Assembly: GCA_963758205.1 (NCBI GenBank)
Contig: CAVWUM010000002.1
Span: 744,001 to 808,000 of the forward strand
Source: Owenweeksia sp963758205
Lineage (GTDB): Bacteria; Bacteroidota; Bacteroidia; Flavobacteriales; Schleiferiaceae
DNA length: 64,000 bases
Reading direction: 5' to 3'
Shown: piece by piece, positions 36,097 through 44,119 of the stretch
Numbering within the stretch: position 1 is the stretch's first letter
Layout of the letters: each line of letters begins with the position of its first letter
Program-made: the position numbers and the translations under genes
The notes under the pieces: generated by a model
What the model was told of the DNA's origin: nothing
Seen by the model: only the letters and a program-made list of their open reading frames with translations
Databases searched by the model: none

Positions 36097-37884
36097 ATGA
36101 GTCTTAAACAGCCCACCCGACTATTTGATATACCACGTTATCAACTTGAAAACCGCCCGGTAGAAGACGCCCTCACCACCAAAATTGATGGTAAGTGGGT
36201 ACCAATGTCAACCAGTAAGTTTTTGGAAGAAGCCGATAAAATAAGCCGGGCCCTCATAGAAATGGGCGTGCAGCCGCAGGAGAAAATTGCCCTGATATCA
36301 TCTACCAACCGCTATGAGTGGAATGTGATGGATATTGGCATAATGCAGGCCGGTGCCGTAAACGTGCCGGTATATCCTACCATAAGCAGCGAGGATTACG
36401 ACTATATTTTTAATGATGCCGAGGTAACCTACTGCATATTGTCAGACAGGGAACTGTATGACAAGGTGATAAAGATTAAGGACAATGTGGCCTCCCTTAA
36501 GGAGATTTACATTTTTAATGAGGAAGAGGGCATCAAAAACTGGAAGGAACTGCTGAAGCTGGGCGAAGACAAAAAGCATGATGAGGAATTACAGAAGCGC
36601 AAGGATGCTGTAAACAGCCGCGACCTCGCTACACTGATTTACACCTCCGGCACTACCGGAAAACCGAAGGGCGTAATGCTTAGCCACCACAACCTGGTGA
36701 GCAATGTGTTGGATAGCTGCCCCCGCATACCTACGGTAAAAGGCGGTAAGGCACTTAGCTTTTTACCCATCTGCCATGTGTTTGAGCGTATGCTTACCTA
36801 CCTGTATATGTACAACAGCTTCCCCATTTACTTTGCTGAGTCTATCGATAAAATAGGAGATAATATACGCGAGGTAAAACCCGAAATATTTGCTGCTGTA
36901 CCACGCCTGCTGGAGAAGGTATATGATAAGATTATTGCCAAGGGCAACGAGCAAACAGGTATTAAAAAAGCACTGTTCTTTTGGGCGGTGGATCTTGCCA
37001 AACAATACGATCCTAAAACTAATGGGGCATTTTACAACTTTAAGCTGGGTATAGCCCGCAAGCTGATTTTCAGTAAGTGGCAGGAGGCCCTGGGTGGAAA
37101 TGTGAAGGCCATTGTATCGGGCGGTGCTGCGCTTAACCCAAAGCTCAACGCAATATTCTCTGCTGCCGGTTTTAATGTGCAGGAGGGTTACGGACTTACG
37201 GAAACCTCACCGGTAATTGCCGTAAATGGCCCCAATTGGGATAGCAAGGAAGTGGGCACTGTGGGCGCCCCCATCCGCAATGTAGAGGTAAAAATTGCCG
37301 AGGATGGCGAGGTGCTCTGTAAAGGCCCCAATGTAATGATGGGCTACTACAAGCAAAAGGAAAAAACCGATGAAGTGCTGGAGGCCGATGGCTGGTTCCA
37401 TACCGGAGATATTGGCGAAATGGTAAACAACGGTAAGTACCTTAAAATTACGGATCGTAAAAAGGAAATGTTTAAAACCAGTGGGGGTAAATATGTGGCC
37501 CCGCAGATTATAGAAAACAAGCTTAAGGAATCTGGATTTATAGAGCAGGTAATGGTAATTGGCGAAGGCGAGAAACACCCGGCTGCCCTTATACAGCCTG
37601 ATTTTGCCTTTGTAAAATCATGGGCTGAAAAGAAAGGCATTAAAGCCAGCGACAATAAAGAACTGGTGGCCAATGAAAAGGTGAAAGACCGCATTATGAA
37701 GGAGGTGGAAACGATCAACCAATCCTTCGGGCACTCGGAGCAGGTAAAAAAGATAGCCCTTACGGCAGATGCCTGGAGTGTGGATGGCGGCCACCTTACC
37801 CCCAAGATGAGCCTGAAGCGCAGAAACATCATTGACCTTTATAAGGATGAGTACAAGGAGATTTACGGGCATGCCAAGGAGTAG
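36097..37884 (+). CDS. Long-chain fatty-acid-CoA ligase
   Basis: A 595-residue AMP-forming acyl-CoA synthetase of the long-chain type. Motifs in order are IYTSGTTGKPKGVMLSHHNL (about residue 184), LPICHVFERMLTYLYMYN, YGLTETSPVIA, and FHTGDIGEMVNNGKYLKITDRKKEMFKTSGGKY near residue 460. It activates fatty acids to acyl-CoA and so feeds the beta-oxidation genes at 12-22 kb, although no MarR palindrome is seen before it. It is the last clearly chromosomal gene before the cassette region. Confidence 0.93.
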   Translation: MSLKQPTRLFDIPRYQLENRPVEDALTTKIDGKWVPMSTSKFLEEADKISRALIEMGVQPQEKIALISSTNRYEWNVMDIGIMQAGAVNVPVYPTISSEDYDYIFNDAEVTYCILSDRELYDKVIKIKDNVASLKEIYIFNEEEGIKNWKELLKLGEDKKHDEELQKRKDAVNSRDLATLIYTSGTTGKPKGVMLSHHNLVSNVLDSCPRIPTVKGGKALSFLPICHVFERMLTYLYMYNSFPIYFAESIDKIGDNIREVKPEIFAAVPRLLEKVYDKIIAKGNEQTGIKKALFFWAVDLAKQYDPKTNGAFYNFKLGIARKLIFSKWQEALGGNVKAIVSGGAALNPKLNAIFSAAGFNVQEGYGLTETSPVIAVNGPNWDSKEVGTVGAPIRNVEVKIAEDGEVLCKGPNVMMGYYKQKEKTDEVLEADGWFHTGDIGEMVNNGKYLKITDRKKEMFKTSGGKYVAPQIIENKLKESGFIEQVMVIGEGEKHPAALIQPDFAFVKSWAEKKGIKASDNKELVANEKVKDRIMKEVETINQSFGHSEQVKKIALTADAWSVDGGHLTPKMSLKRRNIIDLYKDEYKEIYGHAKE

Positions 37885-37938
37885 TGCCGTATCTCTTTGA
37901 TTTTAAAAGATTTAAACGAATAATTATATAGTGGATAT

Positions 37939-37972
37939 AAACAACATGTTGTTTAGCCGCTAGTTGTAGCGC
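37939..37972 (+). other. Left boundary of gene cassette 1 (R'-like half-site with palindrome)
   Basis: GTTGTAGCGC (37963-37972) is the exact reverse complement of GCGCTACAAC after the cassette gene (38401-38410), as expected when an integron cassette starts with half of its own recombination site. Just before it is a perfect palindrome AAACAACATGTTGTTT (37939-37954). No complete attC or attI was seen upstream. Confidence 0.5.
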
Positions 37973-37980
37973 ATTTAAAA

Positions 37981-38394
37981 ATGACAGACGAGCACAAAAT
38001 AATTCTGAAGGCAATTGAAGAAGCCTTGAATCGAGATCCTGAACTTCGATTTGGACAGGCTTTATTCAATCTAGGAATAAATCAATTTGTTAATCCAGAA
38101 AATCCTGCTGAATCCGACTACAGAGTGAGAGACATTCACGGAGATGATGACATCACAATAATCAACCGAATTAGAAAGCAGCAAGAATGGAGAAATCTAC
38201 AATTCAAGGTAAAGACGGCTCTTGACAAACCAGAATTGAAGGGAATGAGTGGAATGACCGTTAATGAACGACTTTATGCTTCAGGATTAATGCAGGACTT
38301 TGACAGTTATAAAAAATCAAATAGAGGATTTGCCAAATTTATTCTTGAGCGACTCAAAGTTGACAGAGAATCAATTGACAAAATTTTAAAATAA
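37981..38394 (+). CDS. Cassette-borne hypothetical protein
   Basis: A 137-residue charged, mostly helical protein with no family recognised. The first part (IILKAIEEALNRDPELRFGQALFNLGI) and the end (VNERLYASGLMQDFDSYKKSN, FILERLKVDRESID) look like two separate helical units. It has no signal peptide or membrane helix. The gene fills almost all the space between the two inverted half-sites (37963-37972 and 38401-38410), the classic layout of a one-gene integron cassette. Such cassettes often carry immunity, toxin or defence functions, but nothing in the sequence decides this. Confidence 0.7.
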   Translation: MTDEHKIILKAIEEALNRDPELRFGQALFNLGINQFVNPENPAESDYRVRDIHGDDDITIINRIRKQQEWRNLQFKVKTALDKPELKGMSGMTVNERLYASGLMQDFDSYKKSNRGFAKFILERLKVDRESIDKILK

Positions 38395-38432
38395 AAAAAC
38401 GCGCTACAACAACACCTCCCATGTAAAGCAGT

Positions 38433-38813
38433 CTCACCAACCTTAGGTTAGATAATTAAAGATACTATTTTCAGATTTTTTACCTCATAGTTAGTTCTCT
38501 TTTTAACTTTTATAAGTGTTGACAAACTCCCTTCACCACCCTTTGGTATTTCGAAGAGTTTGCCCGTTTGTCAACAGTTGTAAAAGCCCGCGATAGCGGT
38601 TGCCCTTATTGCTCAGCATCCCATATGTAGTCTGCGTTTTGGTGTATGCCCGCAGCCACCAGCACCGGTTTGATTTTAATAAGGTGAAGAAAAGCCACTT
38701 GCTATAAGCATGTAGTCCCCGATTGATATTTTTGGGGCCACCTGTGATGTTTTGTGGTCTTTTCTGTAAGTTCATTTTTAGAGCTTAAAGGGGTTTATAT
38801 TTTGTTCAACTTT
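38433..38813 (-). ncRNA. Candidate bridge/seek guide RNA region of IS copy A
   Basis: IS1111-type elements encode a guide RNA in the noncoding stretch downstream of the transposase, which is this region. It can fold: TGTTGACAAAC pairs perfectly with GTTTGTCAACA across 38516-38578. No protein-coding signal was found. The region is more diverged between the two IS copies than the transposase. The RNA ends were not determined. Confidence 0.45.
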
Positions 38814-39872
38814 TTATTCGATTACTCCTACCTGGTAGGGGGTTTCTGTTTTGAGTACGGCCAGGGTTCGGCTCAGTAGCTTGCGGGCTACCTTTACCAG
38901 TATGGCCTTGGTATCTTTACCTGCATGGCTGCGGTAGTAGGCCTGCATTACAGGGTCTCTGCGCAGGGCCACCCAGGTAGCTTCTACAAAATAGCTCCGC
39001 ATCAGGCGGTGGCTACGCGGGTTTAGGCCACGGCTGCGTATCTTGCCCTCGCCACTTTGGGCCATGCCGGGTATTAAACCTATATAGGCGGCCAGCTGCC
39101 TGAAGTTACTGAACCTGCGCAAATCGCCCAGCTCGCTTAATATACCGCAAGCCACTATGGGGCCTATGCCTGGTATGCTGCGTAGCAGCCTGTAATCTTT
39201 TTTATAATGGGTGCGGCACCATTTGCGCAGTTCGTTGCTGATGTAGCGTAGCTCTTTATCGACATAGTCGTAGTGTTCCATGCGGCTCTCCAGGGAGGCT
39301 TCGGCTGTCGGGTAGTCAAAAGTCAAATCCCGGATCCAGTTTCTGAAGGCGTGGCTCCAGTTGGAGTTGTCATACTCCTGTGGCAACTTTATGCCCAGGT
39401 AAAGCAGCTGGCTTTTGATGTGGCTTTTTATCCTGCGGTAGTCCTTTACCAAATCATTGCGCCTGCGGAAAAGACAGCGTAAATGCTCTCGCTCTACTTC
39501 AGGCACAGTAATGCCTTTGAGTCTACCATCCCGCAATTCTTTACAGATCAGTTGGGCATCCATCACGTCTGTTTTTTGATAGCGCAGTTTGCCGGTACGG
39601 GCCAAGTCTGAGGGGTTAAAAACTACACTCTTCCAGCCATAGCTGGTAAAGGCTCGATGGGCACTGTAGCCACAGCAGCCTGACTCATAGGCCGTGTACA
39701 CCTGATAGCCTTTAAAGTTGGTGGTTACATATTTTTTAAGAGCCAACGGCTCAGCGGGCATGGTAAGGCCTTTGCCCATAAATAAATCGGTGGCGGTATG
39801 TATACGCCAGCTCTTCTTGTGGATATCGATGCCAATGAATAGTTTTGATACGGCAGTGTCTTGAGTTTGCAT
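38814..39872 (-). CDS. IS110-family transposase (DEDD recombinase), copy A
   Basis: An intact 352-residue IS110/IS1111 transposase. The N-terminal RuvC-like DEDD domain starts FIGIDIHKKSWRIH, with further acidic residues in YESGCCGYSAHR and KTDVMDAQLICKELRDG. The C-terminal transposase-20 domain holds LLRSIPGIGPIVACGILSELGDLRRF and the serine region of GMAQSGEGKIRSRG, now known to take part in guide-RNA-directed strand exchange. No frame damage is seen, so the copy could be active. It is the likely source of the nearby damaged copy. Confidence 0.93.
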   Translation of the reverse strand: MQTQDTAVSKLFIGIDIHKKSWRIHTATDLFMGKGLTMPAEPLALKKYVTTNFKGYQVYTAYESGCCGYSAHRAFTSYGWKSVVFNPSDLARTGKLRYQKTDVMDAQLICKELRDGRLKGITVPEVEREHLRCLFRRRNDLVKDYRRIKSHIKSQLLYLGIKLPQEYDNSNWSHAFRNWIRDLTFDYPTAEASLESRMEHYDYVDKELRYISNELRKWCRTHYKKDYRLLRSIPGIGPIVACGILSELGDLRRFSNFRQLAAYIGLIPGMAQSGEGKIRSRGLNPRSHRLMRSYFVEATWVALRRDPVMQAYYRSHAGKDTKAILVKVARKLLSRTLAVLKTETPYQVGVIE

Positions 39873-40058
39873 TGTATAGGTATTTTGAAAGTTTACCTAA
39901 ACTTAGGACACTGCTTTTACATAGGGGCTAAAGCAAATGCGGCCATTTCGTCTTCGGCAGACACTGACACGGTTGACGATGACGATTTCGGTTCTTTAGG
40001 AATTCACGGAAAGCCGCACTAGCTTTAGCCAAACCGTTGGCAATAATTAAATAAAACT

Positions 40059-41453
40059 ATGAACATTAAGAAAGTCGTAATAAAAAAACTCTATGGATAT
40101 TTAAATAAGGAAATTGAATTCAATTCAGATATTAATTTGCTAGTTGGAATAAATGGTGCTGGTAAAACAAGTATTCTTAATGTTGTCAATTGGCTTCTAG
40201 TTCCATCATTATCAAATTTGTGTGTCAACGAATTTGATAAAATTGAAATTGATTTTTCATTCAAAGAGCAAGATTTTACAATAATCAGTAAACAAAACAA
40301 CAAAGAATTAACCATCGATTTAAAAAATCATTCTAGCAATTACCAATACAACCAAATTCAAGCAGATTTTAAATTACATCCGAAAGAAATCACTAAAAAT
40401 AATAGTCTAAAAGAAGATTATATAAACGAATATCGTGGGCTTACTCCTGAAAAGCATGAAGAGGAAACATGGAATTTCTTATTCTCAATTATCCCTAACC
40501 CAATTGTTATTGGTTTAGATAGAAATTTATTTACGGAAGAAGGGGATGAAATAACTTATTTAGAAGACAGTAAAGGGATACTAAGAAAAAGAGGGCAAAA
40601 AAATATCAAAAGCCCTTTAGACAAAGTGTTGAACTTATCGGGGAATGAATATATGAGATATAAAAATCAAATCCTTGATTTAAATAAAAGATTGAATGAC
40701 AAAATAATGTTATCATCATTTGATGAGACACTCACACATGAAAGTTTACAAGACATAGTAAAATCTCCTAAGATTTCATTAAATCAGGTTGAATCTCTTG
40801 AAATAAAAGTAAAAGACTATTTTAAAGAAAATGTTATTGGAAAGAGTACATCAAAAACACTAAAGAAAAAATTACAGCAAGAAGAAGCCTTTAATAAAAT
40901 TGAGAACTATTTTTCAAATTTAAAAGCTGTTCTAAGTCAGGATAAACATGAAAAAAATGAAAGGTTCAATATTCTATACATTACTAACCTTAATCAATTT
41001 CGAAAAATAAAAGAGTTAATTAAAGAATTTGAGGACTTTGAGTCTAAATCTAAACGATTTTATAATTCGATTAAACAATATCTAGATACAATAAACTTAT
41101 TTCTAAAAGATTCTTCCAAGGAATTGTATTTTGAAAAACACGCTTCCACCTTAAAATTTAACATTTTAGATAAAGAATATAAAATAATAGAAAAAGGTAG
41201 AGACATTGAAACTTTATCATCTGGTGAAAAACAGATTTTAATTCTGTTTACTTACATTAAGTTTAACAGTCGTTTCGGGAAAGTTTTCATTATTGATGAA
41301 CCGGAGTTATCACTACACCCAAAATGGCAGGAGAGTTTTCTTGAAGGAATAAAAACCATAATGCCTAGCAACACCCAACTACTATTTGCAACTCATTCGC
41401 CAGCTATAGTGGGTAAAAATAAGTCGTATTGTAAAGTTTTATTGCCTTATTAA
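40059..41453 (+). CDS. ariA: PARIS system ATPase AriA (AAA_15-type)
   Basis: A 464-residue ABC/SMC-like ATPase. Walker A is GINGAGKTS (residues 30-38), the signature is LSSGEKQILILF (about 388), Walker B is VFIIDEPELSLHP (about 410) and the H-loop is FATHSP. The centre is a helical coiled-coil-like arm. A DUF4435 gene follows directly, with its ATG right after this stop. In PARIS (phage anti-restriction-induced system) AriA is the ATPase that senses phage anti-restriction proteins and holds the AriB effector. The gene is strongly AT-rich compared with its chromosomal neighbours, a sign of transfer. Other ATPase-nuclease pairs (OLD, Gabija, retron-linked) are less likely because of the DUF4435 partner. 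Confidence 0.8.
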   Translation: MNIKKVVIKKLYGYLNKEIEFNSDINLLVGINGAGKTSILNVVNWLLVPSLSNLCVNEFDKIEIDFSFKEQDFTIISKQNNKELTIDLKNHSSNYQYNQIQADFKLHPKEITKNNSLKEDYINEYRGLTPEKHEEETWNFLFSIIPNPIVIGLDRNLFTEEGDEITYLEDSKGILRKRGQKNIKSPLDKVLNLSGNEYMRYKNQILDLNKRLNDKIMLSSFDETLTHESLQDIVKSPKISLNQVESLEIKVKDYFKENVIGKSTSKTLKKKLQQEEAFNKIENYFSNLKAVLSQDKHEKNERFNILYITNLNQFRKIKELIKEFEDFESKSKRFYNSIKQYLDTINLFLKDSSKELYFEKHASTLKFNILDKEYKIIEKGRDIETLSSGEKQILILFTYIKFNSRFGKVFIIDEPELSLHPKWQESFLEGIKTIMPSNTQLLFATHSPAIVGKNKSYCKVLLPY

Positions 41454-42323
41454 ATGATTACAGAAGAAGAAAGCATCCCGACAAGAAACGATAACTATAG
41501 ATTAGCTGAAGATATTTTTTATGTCCAGTTTAATGATATCTCATTTTATATCGAAGATGAAGAACAAGAAAACTTTTTCTTTTGTATTCTAAAGAATCTG
41601 TTCCCCGATATTAGAATTGATAGAATCTTTCCCTTGAATGGTAAAGAAAACGTAATTAATGAATCAAATTCAAGTCTTGGGGATAATAAAAAAGTTTTCA
41701 TAGTTGATAAAGACTTTGATGATATTTTAAATAAGATGAATTCAAATGAGAATTTATTTTATTTGGAAAGATATTCGATAGAAAACCATCTCATCGAAAA
41801 AGAAGCCATTGTTGAATATATAATTGGTGAAAAGCCAAAATTAAAAAGAGAAGATATTGATAATACACTTGATTTAGACAGCCATATAGAAAACATAAAC
41901 AACAAGCTAAGCGAGTTAATTCATTTACACTTAGTAGTTCAAAATAAGTGCTCTAATTTGAAAAATGTTTCTTTAAATCATGAAAGATTCTTTGACTTTA
42001 ATAATGGAGATTTTACTATAAAACCTGCTCAAATAGACGCTTATAAAGTTCAAATTAGGTATGAACTGAATAATATAGATGGTAGATTAACCTTGGAATC
42101 ACAAGTAAGAAAAGTAAAATCAGTAATCAATATAAATAGCAATGAACTGTGTATAAAGCATGTGCCAGGAAAATATCTCATTAAAATGATTAAACAACTA
42201 ATAGAGTCTTTTTTCGGACTTGTATCAAGAAATACTGAGTCATTTTGTTATCGTTTAGCAAACAATTGCTCTTTTACTAGTTTAAACGGTTTAAAACTAT
42301 CTGTAGAAGAATACTTAAATTAA
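41454..42323 (+). CDS. ariB: PARIS system effector AriB (DUF4435, TOPRIM-like)
   Basis: A 289-residue protein matching DUF4435. FYIEDEEQENFFFCIL gives the first acidic residue (about 35), LNGKENVIN follows, and VFIVDKDFDDI (residues 81-91) holds the DxD pair of a TOPRIM-like site. ERYSIENHLI is another family mark. In known PARIS systems AriB is the toxic nuclease released from AriA during infection, and it acts on tRNA in the characterised case. Its ATG directly follows the ariA stop, so they are one operon. The unit is followed 7 bp later by the R'' half of attC-like site B, so both genes travel as one cassette. Confidence 0.8.
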   Translation: MITEEESIPTRNDNYRLAEDIFYVQFNDISFYIEDEEQENFFFCILKNLFPDIRIDRIFPLNGKENVINESNSSLGDNKKVFIVDKDFDDILNKMNSNENLFYLERYSIENHLIEKEAIVEYIIGEKPKLKREDIDNTLDLDSHIENINNKLSELIHLHLVVQNKCSNLKNVSLNHERFFDFNNGDFTIKPAQIDAYKVQIRYELNNIDGRLTLESQVRKVKSVININSNELCIKHVPGKYLIKMIKQLIESFFGLVSRNTESFCYRLANNCSFTSLNGLKLSVEEYLN

Positions 42324-42360
42324 AAAACTATTGCCAACAAAACCTCCCATGTAAAGCAGT

Positions 42361-42740
42361 CTTCCCAACCTTAGGTTCGGATTTTTAAAGATACTATTTC
42401 TTCGATTTTTTACCTCCATTTTAGTTCTGCATTTTTAAACTTTTAAAGTGTTCATAAACTACCTTCCCACCCTTGGGTTTTGGCCAGGTTTGCTGGTTTG
42501 TCAACACTTTAAAAGCCCGCGATAAGCGGTTGCCCTTATTGCTCAGCATCCCATATGTGGTTAGTTTTGGTGTGTGCCCGAACTCCACCAGCACCGGTTT
42601 GATTTTAATAAGGTGAAGGAAAGCCACTTGCTATAAGCGTGTGAGTCCCCGATGATAATGTTAGCACCACCTGTGATGTTTTGTGGTCTTTTCTGTAATT
42701 TCATTTTTGAGCTTAAAGGGGTTTAACTTCATTTTTCTTT
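42361..42740 (-). ncRNA. Candidate bridge/seek guide RNA region of IS copy B
   Basis: This is the equivalent of 38433-38813 in copy A. It keeps blocks such as AAGCCCGCGATA and GGTTGCCCTTATTGCTCAGC but has many substitutions and small indels elsewhere. The same long stem is present in weaker form. Divergence here may reflect either decay or a different guide sequence. Confidence 0.4.
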
Positions 42741-43799
42741 TTAGGCGACCACTCCGACCTGGTAGGGGGTTTCTGCTTTGAGTACGGCCAGGGTTCGGCT
42801 GAGTAGCTTGCGGGCTACTTTACCAGTATGGCCTTGGTATCTTTACCCGCATGGCTGCGGTAGTAGGTCTGCATTACAGGGTCTCTGCGCAGGGCCACCC
42901 AGGTAGCTTCTACAAAATAGCTGCGCATCAGGCGGTGGCTACGCGGGTTTAGACCACGGCTGCGTATCTTGCCCTCGCCACTTTGGGCCATGCCGGGTAT
43001 TAGACCTATATAGGCGGCCAGCTGCCTGAAGTTACTGAACCTGCGCGATGTCGCCCAGCTCGCTTAATATACCGCAAGCCACTATGGGGCCTATGCCTGG
43101 TATGCTGCGTAGCAGCCTGTAATCTTTTTTATAATGGGTGCGGCACCATTTGCGCAGTTCGTTGCTGATGTAGCGTAGCTCTTTATCGACATAGTCGTAG
43201 TGTTCCATGCGGCTCTCCAGGGAGGCTTCGGCTGTCGGGTAGTCAAAAGTCAAATCCCGGATCCAGTTTCTGAAGGCGTGGCTCCAGTTGGAGTTGTCAT
43301 ACTCCTGTGGCAACTTTATGCCCAGGTAAAGCAGCTGGCTTTTGATGTGGCTTTTTATCCTGCGGTAGTCCTTTACCAAATCATTGCGCCTGCGGAAAAG
43401 ACAGCGTAAATGCTCTCGCTCTACTTCAGGCACAGTAATGCCTTTGAGTCTACCATCCCGCAATTCTTTACAGATCAGTTGGGCATCCATCACGTCTGTT
43501 TTTTGATAGCGCAGTTTGCCGGTACGGGCCAAGTCTGAGGGGTTAAAAACTACACTCTTCCAGCCATAGCTGGTAAAGGCTCGATGGGCACTGTAGCCAC
43601 AGCAGCCTGACTCATAGGCCGTGTACACCTGATAGCCTTTAAAGTTGGTGGTTACATATTTTTTAAGAGCCAACGGCTCAGCGGGCATGGTAAGGCCTTT
43701 GCCCATAAATAAATCGGTGGCGGTATGTATACGCCAGCTCTTCTTGTGGATATCGATGCCAATGAATAGTTTTGATACGGCAGTGTCTTGAGTTTGCAT
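42741..43799 (-). pseudogene. IS110-family transposase, copy B, frameshifted
   Basis: The first about 250 codons match copy A residue for residue. At about 43046 the sequence GCGCGATGTCGCC replaces GCGCAAATCGCC of copy A (one base extra), and near 42815 CTACTTTACC replaces CTACCTTTACC (one base fewer). The C-terminal domain therefore cannot be read in frame. Point differences are frequent only in this 3' third. The copy is probably inactive but may be moved by copy A. Confidence 0.85.
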
Positions 43800-44054
43800 T
43801 GTATAGGTATTTTGAAAGTTTACCTAAACTTAGGACACTGCTTTTACATAGGGGCTATAGCTTATGGCGGGTGAACGGCCGCCAGCAAGGTTTTCGCTCC
43901 GTAGCCAGCTTTGGTTTCGGTGGAAATGAAAGTGCTTCGAAAGCGCCACAAGCCATATGCAAAACGTTGGGCAATAAGGTACGGTATTCAAACATCCTTT
44001 ACAGAGTTATAGAAACATCGTTTACACTTTTTTAGTTGTAATTCGAATGAAAAA

Positions 44055-44087
44055 AATCCGAAACCGTTGAATAAACGACTTCGGATT
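44055..44087 (-). terminator. Intrinsic terminator of the SnoaL-like lipoprotein gene
   Basis: AATCCGAA-ac-CGTT (44055-44068) pairs with AACG-ac-TTCGGATT (44074-44087), leaving two mismatched bases. On the minus strand a T-run follows. The rest of 43976-44119 shows no gene. Confidence 0.75.
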
Positions 44088-44119
44088 CTAAAAGAGACTA
44101 TTAAAACCTTGACTAAAGT

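Larger units (their letters stand above)
38415..39927 (-). mobile_element. IS110-family (IS1111-type) insertion sequence, copy A
   Basis: About 1.5 kb, with imperfect terminal inverted repeats CCTCCCATGTAAAGCAGT (38415-38432) and ACTGCTTTTACATAGGGG (39910-39927). Such repeats are typical of the IS1111 branch. It carries one intact transposase and about 380 bp of noncoding DNA downstream of it. It lies inside an attC-like site, between R'' and L''. A second copy is at 42343-43854. Exact ends are uncertain by a few bases because IS110 elements make no clear target duplication. Confidence 0.8.
38401..40044 (+). other. attC-like recombination site A, split by an IS110/IS1111 insertion
   Basis: The left half-site R'' is GCGCTACAAC (38401-38410). 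After the IS comes L'' GCTAAAGCAAATGCGGC (39927-39943), a variable centre of about 70 bp, and L' GCCGCACTAGCTTTAGC (40013-40029), which pairs with L'' at 15 of 17 positions. R' GTTGGCAAT (40036-40044) then starts the next cassette. Without the IS this makes a site of about 130 bp with the R''-L''-centre-L'-R' plan of integron attC. R' departs slightly from the textbook GTTRRRY. Confidence 0.6.
42343..43854 (-). mobile_element. IS110-family (IS1111-type) insertion sequence, copy B (damaged)
   Basis: Same length, orientation and inverted ends as copy A: CCTCCCATGTAAAGCAGT (42343-42360) and ACTGCTTTTACATAGGGG (43837-43854). The transposase is broken by at least two one-base indels. Together with copy A it frames the PARIS cassette in direct orientation. 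Confidence 0.8.
42330..43975 (+). other. attC-like recombination site B, split by the second IS copy
   Basis: R'' ATTGCCAAC (42330-42338) is the reverse complement of GTTGGCAAT at the left end of the PARIS cassette (40036-40044). After the IS are L'' GCTTATGGCG (43860-43869), a centre of about 75 bp, L' CGCCACAAGC (43944-43953; 9 of 10 pair with L'') and R' GTTGGGCAAT (43966-43975). R' fits the GTTRRRY integron core. The IS sits at the same place as in site A. Confidence 0.6.

Noticed and set aside
38533..38775. An 80-codon open frame inside IS copy A (and 42421-42627 in copy B)
   Set aside because: The protein text is not conserved between the copies, has no family features and lies in the region expected to make the guide RNA.
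40059..42323. OLD, Gabija or retron-type nuclease system instead of PARIS
   Set aside because: The ATPase carries no fused TOPRIM domain and the partner is a separate DUF4435 protein, not a UvrD-like helicase or reverse transcriptase; PARIS fits best.
38415..43854. A classical composite transposon formed by the two IS copies
   Set aside because: IS110-type elements do not usually mobilise the DNA between copies, and each copy sits in its own attC-like site, so independent insertions explain the layout better.
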